Shown here in pieces: positions 1-12,149 of a DNA stretch of 64,000 nt; within the stretch, counting starts at the first letter, position 1, and every line of letters starts with the position of its first letter. This DNA comes from Warburgia ugandensis (Eukaryota; Streptophyta; Magnoliopsida; Canellales; Canellaceae). The translations under genes were made by a program, and so were the position numbers. Under the pieces are notes generated by a model. It was not told the DNA's origin, did no database searches, and was given only the letters and a program-made list of their open reading frames with translations. Location of the stretch: assembly GCA_035236585.1 (NCBI GenBank), contig CP141132.1, positions 59,741,880 through 59,805,879 on the forward strand, in the 5' to 3' direction.

Positions 1-197
1 AGACTTATAATTAGGCACAATGGTAAAAATTGATAAATGCACTAAGCGAAACTGCATATCGGTATAGTGATGTAAAGGGCACAATCATCAATTGCAGAAT
101 AGTGGCTGCGACATCAGCTATGTCTGAAAATTTTAGAAGGATTTATTTCCCTAAAGCAGTTTCATTTGATAGTATCGATTCAACATTGCAAGCTTAC

Positions 198-547
198 CAT
201 CAAGACAAGTAGGACAGAAATTCTCATCATTGGTAATTGGTGGAAGTGAGTCATCTGTCTGAGTTTCTTGGACTTTATCATTGGAAACAGGTGAAAATGA
301 GTCATTTGTCAGAGGTTCTTCAGATACAATTGGACATTTGAGCTTATATTCCACAGAAGTGATTTTCTCATCATGTTGTTTGATAATATTGACTGGTCCG
401 GCTCCCTGAGCGTCACTCCCATCTGCTGTTAGTGCAACAGACCCATGTTCTTGGCTCAATGCAGAATCACTCTTCTGAAGCCCTATTATTTGTCCACCGT
501 GCGGTTGCTGAATATATCTCACATCTGCACTACCATTCTCATTAATG
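198..547 (-). CDS. Internal exon of a partial gene, RING-like E3 ligase candidate
   Basis: An open reading block on the minus strand of about 115 codons. It is rich in Ser, Thr, Asp and Glu, and ends with ENFCPTCLDG. That ending resembles the first Cys-x2-Cys pair of plant RING-H2 E3 ligases that read (E)DVCPTCLEEY before their second half. Immediately after the Gly codon the minus strand has a good donor (GTAAGC, 197-192), so the rest of the zinc domain would lie in another exon beyond the window's left edge. The 5' limit is uncertain: the frame is open back to about 549, several AG acceptors lie between 520 and 548, and there is no ATG at the start of the block. The acidic, low-complexity stretch before the Cys pair fits the disordered linker of such ligases. 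The RING assignment rests on seven residues. The family is a guess, but a genuine coding exon is fairly likely. Confidence 0.42.
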
Positions 548-2471
548 AGTTATGCAAACTACAAAGATACTTCTGATATCAAAGTGTCTGCTGGGAAAAA
601 CTAACTTCGAATGGATGAGATCTGATCCAGTGAAAGTTGAGAAGGCTGCACATGAAATCAAAGATGATCAAACTGAAATGTTTAGTATGGCACATGCTCG
701 TAATGCATTTTCTAGACTCAAAATGTAACGTGCATAAGAAAGAGACTGGTCAATCTTGAACAAGCACAACTTTTATGAATGTTCTTAGATTGGGGCATTC
801 ATTAAGTCTTAAACCTAAGCAAACTAGGATGAAGGAACTTCCAAGTTCCATTGTAAAGGACATATGAACATCCTATCAACAAATGGAGTCTAATTGCATG
901 AGCAAAGAAATTACCTCTAGTTCATTACAAAATTGCCTGCTGGTACGATTAAGCACTTAGCCAAATTGGTTAATAACTTATTTTGCAACCAAGAACCTTG
1001 TGGTTTCAGTCCATTCACCATTCAAAAGAAAAATATTGCCGACGTTCTACTAACAATATTCAAAACTTGAAACAGTAAAACTTGAGTCTCAATCTGGTTG
1101 GTATACATGGAACTGACAGTGATAGGATGAAAAGAAAACAAGTTTGCCGTTTGATAGAGGTCACAAGTCACCATAGACTAGAAGGATTAGGCTATGGTAG
1201 TGCATACAGTTACAGGAAATAAAATCCTTACTACCAATTTGGATAATAGGCAAACTGAGTTTCTCCATTCCTGATTGAAGTAAATTGCCACCTTGGTTTC
1301 GTACCCAGTCAGTATTCTGACATGATTCTGTTGATGTAGCTAATAGAAAATGGTGAGATATATGTGAAACGAGAATTTAATGACAGTGTGATGCAATCTT
1401 CTCATGATGAAGAAGTCCCAAGTCCTTTAGAAAATCTATTTTTAACCAAGTTGAGAAGCTAATAATTCTTAACTTCTTCATACACAAACTACGCATTGGT
1501 TGAGATCAAAATGTACTAGATATTTGGGAATCCATTGTTATGTTGACTAGGACTTAAAGTGCCAAAGGTTGTTCAAAAGAAACCCTCTTACATGACGTTT
1601 AATGTGATATAAGATCCTTAAACAAAAATAAAAAGCTCAGATAATTAAACAGTTGAGTTTCTGCAGTTTTTCTCTCTCTGAAGAGAGATTTCATAGTACA
1701 ACCACTGGAATTATTCTGCAACTCGACATCGAAACCTTTGAAGTCTGGAAGTAAGAACATATGTTAAGTGACAGATAATGAGTGTAGAACGTTTCTTCTC
1801 ATATCAGACTTCAGTTCCCGTGTGAGTGCTCACAAAGCGCCTTGTGTTATTTCTGATACAGTTTGGAACACAAAGAAGTTGAAGACAGAACTATGATCCA
1901 AATAGGTTCTCACAATTTCCCAATAATTTGCAGACAAGAATGTCATATCTCATTTTTCTTGTGTGTCTTCTTCTTTTAATTTTTTCATAATGTTCGAAAG
2001 AGTATTAAATCCTCTACAGTGAAGCGAAAATCACTCTAGAACAAATGAAGATCATTGATATATACTGTAATCATGCCATTCTCCCAAATAATTCCTGGAC
2101 TTTCAGTGCTATTACTGCCACGCAAACAGTTTCACAATCATGTGATCGCTTCCAACAAACTCCGAAAACAGAACACAAAATTAAAGAACTAATCATTTTT
2201 CTTCTGTCCCGGAAACAATTAACAGCATATAAACCACAAGCAACAAAAACAGCAACATATACTTTCTGTCAATCTGGGTCCTCCATGCTCGTGACAAAGA
2301 AACAATCAAATAAGTCTGTTAAAACAAAACCAGAGAACCAGAGGCAATTTACAGAGAAATTACAATCAAATACGAGAAGATCATATTTGATCAAATGGGC
2401 ATTAATCATTTCAAATATAAAACCAAAAACCGCAACAAAGAACCAAGAAACAACAGCAGAAGAATACTCAC
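548..2471 (-). other. Presumed intron space of the left-edge gene
   Basis: AT-rich sequence between the two candidate exons. One further acceptor-like site (TTACTTCCAG on the minus strand, near 1728-1737) is followed by about 45 open codons in one frame, but I cannot join it convincingly. A 160-codon plus-strand frame at 2045-2527 runs through the first exon in antisense and is not credible as a gene. Confidence 0.3.
552..728 (+). CDS. Short plus-strand ORF of 58 codons, possible gene remnant
   Basis: ATG at 552 to TAA at 726-728. The second half has protein-like composition (VEKAAHEIKDDQTEMF, then AHARNAFSRLKM at the end), being helical and charged, unlike the surrounding AT-rich DNA. I do not recognise the family. 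It lies on the opposite strand, inside what would be an intron of the minus-strand gene, so it may be a captured last exon or chance. No donor or acceptor decides its left edge. Confidence 0.18.
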   Translation: MQTTKILLISKCLLGKTNFEWMRSDPVKVEKAAHEIKDDQTEMFSMAHARNAFSRLKM

Positions 2472-2579
2472 CGGTGCTCTTCCTCCAGTGGGTTTCAGCT
2501 GAAGCGAAAGACTCGGATCATAAGTGAACTTCGATGTATTGGCTTGATCATGCCGCAAAGCACAGCAAGAAGCCCCCAT
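2472..2579 (-). CDS. First coding exon of the same partial gene (MGASCC start)
   Basis: Thirty-six codons from the ATG at 2579-2577 (context GCGACATGGGG) to a strong donor, CACCG|GTGAGT, at 2472/2471, in phase 0. The peptide begins MGASCCALRHDQ. A Gly at position 2 followed closely by two Cys is a typical N-myristoylation plus palmitoylation start, and several plant RING E3 families begin with MG and a Cys cluster. A short upstream ORF of 14 codons starts at about 2629 and ends before this ATG. The longer frame that runs into the donor is intron. Joining this exon to the one at 198-547 is inference from strand, order and the RING-family N-terminus. Exons between them may exist but were not recognised. 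If correct, the intron space is about 1.9 kb and the gene reads out of the left edge of the window. Confidence 0.42.
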
Positions 2580-4070
2580 GTCGCTAACCCGGAAACAAGT
2601 TTCTACGTTTCCTGGACTCTCCAAACATAACAAGAAGAAGAAAGCAGGAAAAAGATGAAAACCCAGGGAGAATTCACTTTCCAGAGAGGTTTACAGCCGG
2701 AAGCTATAATTCCGACAATTCGAAGAGAGAAAGGAGAACAAAATTTGAAATGAGACAAGAACATGAGTAGAAGAAGAAGGGAATCGTTTGGTCTTTGTGA
2801 TTACCATTTTGGGAAGATTAGCTGCGCTGAAGAAATAAAGAGCCGGGAGAAAGTAAAAGTGGAGGAGGGGAATCTCCTTCTTTTTGCTTTGCTTTATTTT
2901 CTCTTGTTTTGTTTTGGGTGCCGATTCGAATTTCACCGACCGCCTTATTATGATCCCTTCATTGCCACTTAACTTTTCTTCCTCGTATTGTCATTGCATT
3001 GCATTGAATGTGGAAACATGGGACATTGAATGTGGAGCAACTTGATATGGGTCACATTACATTGACACATGTTGTCAACATCAGCAAACCAATTGGCTCT
3101 ACAACTCGTACATCGTTTCAAGCTTGTACGCAACTTCTTAATTAACATCCATTTTTGTCCGTTGATCGGATGGTTGGGATCATCCAATTTGTGATCTAGT
3201 CGCGTCATCCGTGTGATTGGTCATGCAAATTGAAGGGTTCTAGATCAGGGGGACTCAAATAAAGATTCAACGTTCAGCCAAAAAGGAAAATTAACTTTCC
3301 AACTGAGTTTCTCATCTCAGTATATATGTTAGTTGCTATATAATGATTCCCCATATTCCCTTTGGTAGAATATGGGCAGGCAGAGTTGGGTCCCCTTGTC
3401 TTTCAGTGGAAAGGTAAGGATTAGACTATGGAAAAGAAGTTATGGAATATTTAGGAGATGCACAAAGAGTCCCTAATGGCTCCTCTTCTTCCTATAGTTC
3501 TGGGAGGGAGTTAGCTGATCTTTGTTGACCAAAAAAAAAAACATTACAGTTAGCCAAAAGGAATCTAGCCAAGAAAAATGGTCCTACTTGTTTAGTATCC
3601 TATTCATTTTGTCTATTAGAATGTGCTACAGATGTTCATGCATCCAAATTCAAATCTAAGCCTTTAAATTTCCGCCTTGTATGGCCTAAAAGACCCAGCA
3701 AGTCAAAGGCATAATCATCAAGCAAATATAAATAACTTCGTCCTTGGGATCATTAATAGCAAGTTGGCAAATTAATGGTAGTTAGCATTGAATGGTTGGG
3801 CTCCACTTGTCCTATTTTTAAGCTCTTATATAGTTCATTGGAAGAGTATGTTGGTCAAGTTGGTTGGGGGGTTCATGATACCCCAAAACTTCCTATCCCA
3901 CGGATGCTAGCTCTCCAATTAATTGATATCTTCTGCTCCAATTTGTCAAGGCTTGTAAAATCCTGTTGATTGGGTTATGCCGTATTTGTCCTTACTAATT
4001 TAGCAAAGAATAATCCACCATAATCTGACAAACCAGATTATGTAAGCCTTGCCACTCCGGCCCTTCACTA
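2580..4070. other. Leader and upstream flank of the left-edge gene, no other gene seen
   Basis: 2580 to about 2760 would be the 5' leader of the minus-strand gene, purine-rich on the plus strand. No clear TATA box is visible upstream on the minus strand. 2760-4070 is unstructured AT-rich DNA with a short A run (3531-3541). The short frames here lack any recognisable domain. Confidence 0.3.
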
Positions 4071-4150
4071 CAAGGTATAGTGGTTAGCCTCTCCTGTGTA
4101 GCTAGTAGATCACCGGTTCGAGCCGTTGTGTCTGTGTTCAACATTCAAAA
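4071..4150 (+). mobile_element. tRNA-derived SINE-like head
   Basis: A box-A-like stretch (TATAGTGGTTAGC, from 4077) and a box-B-like stretch (GGTTCGAGCC, 4115-4124) lie in the right order and close to the spacing expected for an internal RNA polymerase III promoter. The wording is nearest to tRNA-Asp (TAGTATAGTGGTTAG and GGTTCGA). The anticodon arm does not fold as a tRNA, and an A-rich stretch follows (AAAAGAAAAAA, to about 4158). This pattern is seen in short plant SINEs. Ends and target duplication were not resolved. Confidence 0.42.
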
Positions 4151-5530
4151 GAAAAAATGGGTATAGTTGCTAGGATGCAGATTTTCTTGGTGGATGGCCT
4201 ATGAGCGGATTGGATCATCAGAATGTCCGGGACCATCATGTACTATTTTGACCATCTAAATATACCAAGGTTTGGTGAAACAGAATAGGATTAGTTATGT
4301 TTGGTTCTAATGCAGGCCATCTATCTCTTCCTCACCCATCTACCGCTAAAGATTAATTTAATTAGTTATTACCTATGAAAAATTGAGCATGTGATGGCCC
4401 TGTGAGCCAACGGGCAGGCTTACATGCAGATGTTTGATGATCAAAACATTCTCGGCCCAATCTTAGAATGACCATGCGACGAAAGTCTTCGATCTCCACT
4501 GGATTATCCTAACCACCACCACTGTTTTGTAGTGAAAACATGGACTTATTCTGAAGCTTCAAAATATACCGGTGGTCAAACCTTGACTAATCCGAGGGTT
4601 AATATCAACAGGGAAGATTTTCGGTGAAAGGACCACCAACGATCCGGAGACCATACGTACTTAAAGAAGCCTGCTTATTCTTCGACGTTGATCGCTTATT
4701 CTTTCTCATCAAACGATTAAAGTGTTAAGAGGATTATTTAGAAAAGATAATTGGGGGCCTTATGTCTAACCTCTTTCTAACCCCACCTCTTTTGGTCGTT
4801 TCTTCTTTTCCTTTGGGCTAACCTATTTCTAACCTCCCCATCTAGCCTTTTGTCCTTTTATTCTCTGTCTACTGTGTGTACTAGTATAAAGCAATTAAAT
4901 AATGAATTGCTTGCCAAAGTTGCCAATTTGCACGCATATTCCATTGCTTTATATATATGGAGAAGCTTGTTTCCATTAGAATTCTCCTTCAATTATTAAA
5001 ATTAATCAATGAACTTTTAAGATGATGCATGATGTCTTTGTTTGGTGATTATCCAAAGCAGCCAACCTAATTTTCTGGTCCATACAGAAAGTAGGTTGGA
5101 GTACTTTGAGTCCGGCCATAACCCATCACAGCAGACTAGGTACTGCGCCCACTTTATTAGGTTGGGTCCCAAATCTGATTATCAGAACCATTCATCTGAT
5201 TTTTCCAAGTCTACATATCTTAAATGCTAAACATCACCCAGGTTAGATGATTATAATGTCCATAAAGGTACTTTCAACTTATTCATTTTGAACCATTCTT
5301 TGAACAATGTTTATGACCATCCATATTTGTACAAATAGAAGTATAATTTTCAGTTTCCATATTCATCCAATTAGCACTACTTTAGGATTGTTAGTCATCC
5401 ACAATAAGGAAAGTTATATGAACGATTCTAATCAATCAAAGGTGGAGCCCACCATGACAAAGTGAGAATGCAGCACATGTGTGTGATGAGTGCAAGACTC
5501 AAGTATTCCCATAGAAGTAGAGATGTCCTT
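4151..5530. other. Unassigned intergenic DNA
   Basis: AT-rich sequence with no domain-bearing frame, no long repeat and no RNA gene that I can recognise. Confidence 0.4.

Positions 5531-5532
<2 letters not shown>

Positions 5533-5596
<64 letters not shown>
5533..5596 (+). repeat. (AG)n microsatellite
   Basis: Thirty-two uninterrupted AG dinucleotides. The apparent Ser-Leu frame across it on the minus strand is a by-product of the repeat. Confidence 0.97.
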
Positions 5597-5598
<2 letters not shown>

Positions 5599-6090
5599 AT
5601 TCATCATATTCATAATATGAAAAGCAGGTTACTTGTGAGAAATCAATCCATTTATTTTGGGTCTGAGAAAAATTAGTGAAAATGGATGTCGCAATTTTTT
5701 ACCTGAAAAAGAAAAACTTAGGATAAAAAGCATCCAATAGGCATGAAACTTGTTTCCCGGGCTTTATAAGTCATTCCTAACATGATGAATGAGATTTATA
5801 AAGATATTTTACCATGCATGATAAAGAAGTGTGTATTCGTTACACTCCTCTTTAACCTATACTCTAACGGGGACTCTTTCTATCACTCTTGTTCTAAAAT
5901 TTCCTACAAAATTTTCACCAGTTCTTGTCTGTAGTTTGTTAAAGCTAAATCGATTATCACAAAAATAAGCAAAATGAGTGCAAAACATGAGTTCATACCT
6001 TTGAGCAAAGGCCTTGTGGCACAAGAAGGAGCCTCTCTCATGATATGTTGGGGTTTAAGGCTGCTCATGAATGTTGAATTAATTCAGTTT
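5597..6090. other. Unassigned intergenic DNA
   Basis: AT-rich sequence in which I see no gene or repeat structure. Confidence 0.4.
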
Positions 6091-6395
6091 TGATTATTAC
6101 TTTTGATCATACGCAAACCATTTTGTTTTGATCTAATGAGTTTCTTTGGTTATGCATATGGTCAATGATCATCTCAAGTCAAACTCTAAAGAAATTATAG
6201 TGATTTGAGCTAAAGTGACAAAAGTTTGAATTGTGGAATGTTGTAAGGTCTATCGTCGAATTGAATGGTAGACCCTTTATCCTAATGTCAACGCTTTGGT
6301 CATTACATAAAAGCATCTATAAAGAAGGTATACCTTAAAAAGAAACAAAAAGTTGGAAAGATTAGTGAGCACCAAAAGGTCGACCTGCAACTAAA
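6091..6395 (+). mobile_element. Dispersed repeat, Copia (SIRE-like) LTR fragment
   Basis: This block matches 60101-60405 along its length in the same order and orientation: the words TTGATCTAA, AAGTCAAACTCT, TAGAYCCTT and GTCATTACATAA recur at similar spacing. An opening in TTTTGATgATaA-type sequence resembles LTRs of SIRE-type Copia elements, but that family call is from memory. It is an old fragment with no coding part beside it. Confidence 0.35.
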
Positions 6396-6429
6396 ATTAG
6401 TGTTGTCTAAGACAGCAAAAAAAAATAAA

Positions 6430-6640
6430 AAAATGATGGTCATCAAGCAACCATCTTATTAAAATAAATCTAAGGCGATTATAAAAAAGCCACCTTATAT
6501 AATATAATTTAAGAAAACATTTCTTAAAATTCATTTTAAAAAGTCACTAGAGAGAGTTTAAAATTTTGAATTTCTTCATGGGAAGAACTTACATAGATGG
6601 TAAGGAAAAATCATCTTAAAAATTTGACCTTTCACTTCTT
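6430..6640. repeat. CACTA-like palindromic repeat patch
   Basis: Degenerate inverted units of the form GATGGTcatcaagcAACCATC and AAGGCGattataaaaaaGCCACCTT alternate with AT-rich spacers. They resemble the better-preserved array at 19836-20230. Such arrays are typical of the subterminal regions of plant CACTA (En/Spm) DNA transposons. No transposase or terminal CACTA sequence is visible here. Confidence 0.3.
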
Positions 6641-7314
6641 TCCACTCCAGTCATTAGAGCACTTTTTTTCACTATTCACTGCTTTCAATCGGAGATTGAT
6701 TGCACTAGGAGAAGAAAACTAGTTCTCATGTTCTCTATTGCAGTCCCTAAAAAGGGTTCTTTTCACCTTTACCTCAATGTACTTGCACACTATCAGTTAT
6801 TGAGGAATATTTAAGGCACCTTTCATCCTACAAAATAGATGAAGCTACATGCATCTAGGGCTAGATATTATACTATACCCTCTTGGGCTCCATATCCCTA
6901 GAAAGGAATCCATTGATTCCCAATCCATAGTTGTTGCACCATAATTGATCTTAGTCGCCTGAGATGGCCAACAGAGTTTGAGTATGATTTCTCTTCGAAC
7001 TTGTCTTTCTCGGTTGACATTTCCCACGCTATTTTAATTTCAATGATCTTTAGAGATTACTCAAACATGCTCATTTTTCAAGAAACAAGAATTGTCACTC
7101 AACTTGGCAAGCTCTTCCTCATGACATTCACGATTGTTGAATTACCATAGTATGGTAAGTCTTTCTTCCTTGTGTCATATTTTATTTGCATGACTATGGG
7201 TAGAAAGTTCCTTTTCTAAAATTTTCCCTACCATGTATGGATCTATCATGTTTGTGTCCATCTTTCCATCCCAACCATGAGTTGAAAAATCACCATGCAC
7301 TATAAGTTCTTTCT
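6641..7314. other. Unassigned DNA left of the first solo LTR
   Basis: No recognisable gene. It does not resemble the gag of the Athila-like element that follows the solo LTR, so the solo LTR does not obviously sit inside that element. Confidence 0.35.
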
Positions 7315-8830
7315 AATGTTGTAACAACCCACAATTTTAATTCTTTTAGGGCTAGTTGTATTGTGTTAAAATAGATTATGAAACCTCAAATTTTGAGTAG
7401 TACTTGAAAAAACAATTACAATGACACTAAGAACATAGAAATTGGAGTCCAAATGAGGAAGATATGATTTTCCAAACATTAAAAGAAAAAATTTTAAATT
7501 GCTTAAAGGAAGTTGATATCGCCCCCCCTATTTAAGGAAACCCAACACAATGTCGGGTCTGTTTCCTCCTAGACCTAACAGACATACCAAAAAAAAATTC
7601 AACAAAGGAGAGAAGGGAAGAAGATGAGAGGAGAGAGGGAAGAAGATGAGAGGAGAGAAGGAGAGGAGAGAGGAACGAAAGAGATGGAGGCTGGATTTGC
7701 ATGCCGAAAAACCCACCCACGTTGGAGAAGAAGAGAGCATTAGGGTTTTTGGGTGTCGGAGTTCATAGGCGCCATCGGAGAAGACGACGGCTTGGATCAT
7801 CGATTCGAGGCGACCAATCTCCTCAGCATGCAAGCACAAACAAAAGCCCTAAGCTTGTGGAACAATCCATACGTTGTTGAACACCGAATTGAAAGGGGAA
7901 TCGTCCACGCCTAGTTTTGGAGGGTTTCACAATGGATCTAAGCCAATTCAGCCCATTCTAGAGAGGAAAAAACACAAAAATGCATTTAGAAGGTAAGATC
8001 TACAAACCCAACTTTTGATTTTGTGGTATTTTGTTAAATCAGTGTATTTCCACCATAGATCTAGATTTATGGATGATCCAACCGTCCAATTCCTAATCTA
8101 GACTTAGAATTAGGTAATTAAGGACCTGATGTAGCTCAAATCACATAAATTTGTAGATCTAGGCTAGAAACAAATCAGACAATCTTAGCCATTTGATCGG
8201 GTACTGTTTGCACAGTAACTTTGTGATGTCTGATGGACAATCAGACATCATGGATGAGTTCTGAAGCATTGAAATTGCTAGGATACTACACAAATTGAAG
8301 AGTCTAGATTGAAATTGATTGCAAAATTCTAAACCGTCCGATCTGACAATAGAGTAATAAGGACTTAGCCATTTCTGATTGGTGATCAGATGCCACCATT
8401 GTGTAACCTAACCTTTATTAAGTTAAGATGCTCAAAAAATTTAAAGCTACTGAACAATGAAAAGCAACTTATAGTTACTTAAGATGAATGATGGATAGCC
8501 AATCCAAGGCTAATGGCGTGTATTAGAAATCTAGTAATCATTGGTCATTCAATTAGCTATCAACCAATAGCTAATGAAATGCCTTTAGTACACTAATAAG
8601 CATTGTCACTTTGCCTTGTGCTGAATAGTGCCAAGAGCTAACTTAGAAAAAACTTCCATGTTAGGGAAGGTAAGAGAAGTCCTAGAATTGTATATATGAA
8701 TGTGTGTTTGTATCATTATATATGTGTAATTGATCGGAAGCGCATACATGAACTGAATGAATTATTTGCTTCAAAGAACATGAAGATCTCCATTGAGGTA
8801 GGTGGAATTAAGATGTGTTATGATTTTTAA

Positions 8831-8852
8831 TATATATATATATATATATATA
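8831..8852. repeat. (TA)n microsatellite in LTR A
   Basis: A short perfect TA tract inside the solo LTR. Confidence 0.9.
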
Positions 8853-9760
8853 CATACAACTATGAAACTCGATTGTTAAAATGAGTTTATTCAGACTATG
8901 CTATGAATGAAGTAAATATGCATGTCATATTTGAATTTAAATTAAATTGCTCATGTATAAGCACATGTTATACATTGTGATGTTTCAATCCATTTGTTTG
9001 TTCATGACACGACACGTCCTAGACTAGTGACTGTGAGTAGCCCATCTCTTGGCTAGAATAGATCCTTGAGGTGTGAGTTTGGGTTTATCCCACTGCGCCA
9101 AAGAGGACAATATTGTCGTTGCATACTTTAATACCAGTGATGATGTGTTATGTGAGAGGTTAACGGGTGTAACCTAGTTGTCTGCCTCTGATCGAAAACA
9201 AAGCCTTGAGGGTTGATTGGCGTAGCCCAGTTGTATGCCCAAAGAGAACAAGTTTAGCCCCACATCATTAGGGAAGTTTGATGCATTCTGAGGGGTCATC
9301 ATGACGTGGGTGGGCCTTCAGGATGGACAAGCTACCAGTCTCTCAGAAATAAAGCCTCGAGGTGTGTCTTTGGGTTTAACCCACTATGCCGACTCATTGC
9401 ACCAAAGAGGATAATATTGTCTACTGTGTACTTGATACACACAACAATGCGTTGGTATTTGGTAATGTGAAATGGCTTGTAAAAGCGAAGACTGGTATTA
9501 GAAAATGAAAATGACTTGTGAGTTTGACATGTAACTACATACTTTGCATTTCAAAGAATGTGTTTTAGTACTGATGCATTGGTATTTCTTCAATTGTGGC
9601 ATGGATTCATGATTTTGATGAATGTTGAATGACTTCAAGTTAAATGACAATTGAATTGTTGTTTGCATGATTTAGCATGGACAAATTGATCTATATAGAA
9701 ATATCATGATTTTGTTTATATAAAATTGCATCTTATTCTACCTACACAAGTGCAAGCTTG

Positions 9761-9792
9761 CTGAGATACTGTACATGTTTACAATATCTCAG
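9761..9792 (+). other. Conserved hairpin in LTR A
   Basis: CTGAGATA pairs with TATCTCAG. After one mismatch a further TGTA/TACA pairing continues the stem round a 6-nt loop. It lies about 560 bp before the LTR 3' end and corresponds to the hairpins in LTRs C, D and E. Confidence 0.7.
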
Positions 9793-10427
9793 AGCAAAGG
9801 ATTTCCAAGCAATACGAGTTTACTGACAAGAGAGCACTAACAGAAGCTTTTGACTTGAATAGTTAACAATTGGTTTATGCTTGAAGTTATTTTATCAGAA
9901 CTGAGAAAGAGACTGCAATGTATGTAATTTTTAGGAGTTATGATAACTTATATGACTGGGTTGTGACATGGAGATTCTAGGTTTATTTTGTTTTAAGTAA
10001 ATTTTTTTTTTTTTTTCTATTTGATGAATGAAAAGGAGACATTCTCTAATTATGTTTTAAAATTGTCAATAAATGTTTATTAGGTACTTTGCAATGACAT
10101 GCGCTAAATGACATATATTTGAAAAACAGAGGAAACTTTGCCATATTTTTGGTAGAAATGAGCGCTCATTTCACCAAGAAGTCTTGTTTTGAGAAAAGAA
10201 AAATGACAGTCGGGGTTTTCAAAATGAATTTAAAAGACAAGATTATTCCGTTGTTATTTACTCTTTAAAAATAATTTTTATTAGAGATTGATCTCGTTAC
10301 GTTAATGTCTTTTGTATTTAAAAAGTGTTAGAAAAACCTGGTTCGATACAAATGTTTTCTATGCACACCCAATGTTTTTGAAAATGCTTAATAAAGAGTT
10401 TATTCTCGCTGCTCATTCCCTCAAAGG

Positions 10428-11265
10428 TTGCGTCATGTCATAAAGTGTACCACTAATGATGAGATTATGGAGATATTCAAGCAAGTTAAGATCAACATAC
10501 CAATCTTAAACGCAATAAAACAAATCCCACCATATGCCAAATTTTTAAAGGGTTTATGCACAATAAAAACGAAATTGAATGTGCAAAAGAAGGCATTTGT
10601 GACTAAACAAGTAACTTCAATTCTTCAGCACCATACACCCCAGAAATATAAGGATCTAGGTTACTCCACTCTCAATTGCATCATTGGCAACCATAAAATT
10701 AACCAAGCCTTATTAGATCTTGGATCTCGTATTAATTTGTTACCATATACAATCTATGTTCTGTTAGGACTAGGAGACCTCAAGCCAACATCCACTACAC
10801 TCCAACTATCTGATAGATTAGTGATAATATCTAGAGGTATAATAGAGGATGTGTTAGTCCAAACAGAGCAATTCTTTTTTTTTTAGTCAATTTCTTAGTT
10901 TTGGACACACAATCAGTGCTAAATGAGCAACGAGAAATTACTGTCATCCTTGGATGTCCATTTTTGGCTACGTCCAATGCCTTAATAAACTGTAGAAATG
11001 GTGTCACGAAGCTTTCATTTGGCTACTTGATACTAGAATTGAACATCTTCGATATATGTAAGCAACCTAGAGAACCCACAGATGACTTCCACTATGTCAA
11101 TATGATAAATTCAGTGGTACAAGCTCATTTTCAGTCATCTTCCTTGTCGGACCCACTTGAGGCCTTTTTGGCCTATTTTAATGAGTTTAATAAGGACACA
11201 TTAATAGAGAAAGTTAATGCCCTCCTTAATTCTGTGCCCCCTATGGATATAGAAAAATGAAAACC
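10428..11265 (+). pseudogene. Element I: end of gag and aspartic protease region (fossil)
   Basis: KVKINIPLLDAIKQIP-type sequence (here QVKINIPILNAIKQIP) opens the region. The protease active-site neighbourhood follows as ALLDLGSRINLLPY, then ILGCPFLATSNALINCRNG, the conserved C-terminal protease block of Athila-like elements. Substrate would have been the element's own polyprotein. Broken. Confidence 0.75.
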
Positions 11266-11412
11266 TCAATTCGAGGAACTTACAACGAGGGAATCCACTC
11301 CCATTCCATCATCAGTTGAACCTTCAAAGCTAATTTAAAACCTCTACCTTCTGAACTCAAATATGCCTATCTAGGAGATGAAGAAACTTTTCCTGTTATA
11401 ATTGCCTCTCAA

Positions 11413-12060
11413 TTGAAAAAATCTCAAGAGGAACAATTGATTAAAATCCTTAGGGAACATAAAAGTGAAATAGGATGGACCCTAACAGACATTAAAGGTA
11501 TTAGAGCTTTAATATGCACCCATCAAATCTACCTAGAGGATGATGTTAAACCATATCGTCAAATGCAAAGAAGGTTAAACCCAAATATGAAAGATGTGGT
11601 CAGAGCAGAAGCCCTTAAATTACTTGATGTGGGAATCATCTATCCCATAAGTGATAGTAAATGAGTGAGTCCTACTCAGGTCGTTTTGAAGAAGTCTGAA
11701 GTGATAATGACCACTAGTGTCAACAATGAATTAATTCCAACTAGAGTTACCACTGGTTGGTGTATGTGCATTGACTATAAAAAATTGAATGCTGTCACTG
11801 AGAAGGACTATTTTCCTTTGCCTTTTATTGACCAAATGTTAAAAAGGGTTGTGGGACACTAGTACTATTGTTTTTTATATAGTTATTCAAGGTATAACCA
11901 AATAGAAATTGCACCAGAGGATTATGAAAAGACCATATTCACATGTCCTTTTGATACTTTTGCTCAAAAAAGAATGCCATTTGGATTATGTAATGCTCCT
12001 ACCACATTTCAACGCTGCATATTAGGGACATTCACTCATTCTTAAGTCATGCAGGATTCT
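11413..12060 (+). pseudogene. Element I: reverse transcriptase region (fossil)
   Basis: Recognisable blocks are the N-terminal finger region (ALKLLDVGIIYPISDS), a CIDYKKLNAVTEKDYFPLPF block, and a MPFGLCNAPTTFQRC-like block near 11970-12020. The catalytic palm segment that should follow is not continuous. RT blocks are in Ty3/gypsy order. Broken. Confidence 0.75.
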
Positions 12061-12149
12061 ATAGGAGATTTATTAAAGATTTTAGTGTTATATCTAGACT
12101 GTTGTGTCACCTCCTTACAAAGGATACCCCTTTCGAGTGAACTGATGAT

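Larger units (their letters stand above)
7320..10350 (+). mobile_element. Solo LTR A of the giant-LTR family (3.03 kb)
   Basis: Starts TGTAACAACCC and ends CCTGGTTCGATACA. It is flanked on both sides by the exact pentamer AATGT (7315-7319 and 10351-10355), the 5-bp target duplication made by LTR-element integrases. No internal region and no second LTR are present, so this is a solo LTR left by LTR-LTR recombination. Features inside, left to right: a TATTTAAGG TATA-like site near 7530, a purine-rich stretch (7590-7710), the shared GAGGTAGGTGG box (8795-8805), and the shared hairpin (9761-9792). There is no coding sequence. LTRs of this size are known in Tekay/Del chromoviruses and Ogre-type elements. 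The lineage cannot be fixed without an internal region. Confidence 0.9.

Noticed and set aside
2045-2527. 160-codon plus-strand frame
   Set aside because: Antisense to a better-supported exon with a consensus donor, of Lys-, Thr- and Gln-rich AT-driven composition, with no domain.
4071-4150. A true tRNA gene
   Set aside because: Box A and box B wording is present, but the acceptor and anticodon stems do not pair.
7528-7839. Minus-strand frames of 62 and 103 codons
   Set aside because: They lie in the purine-rich leader of solo LTR A, and the Leu-Ser runs mirror GA-rich DNA.
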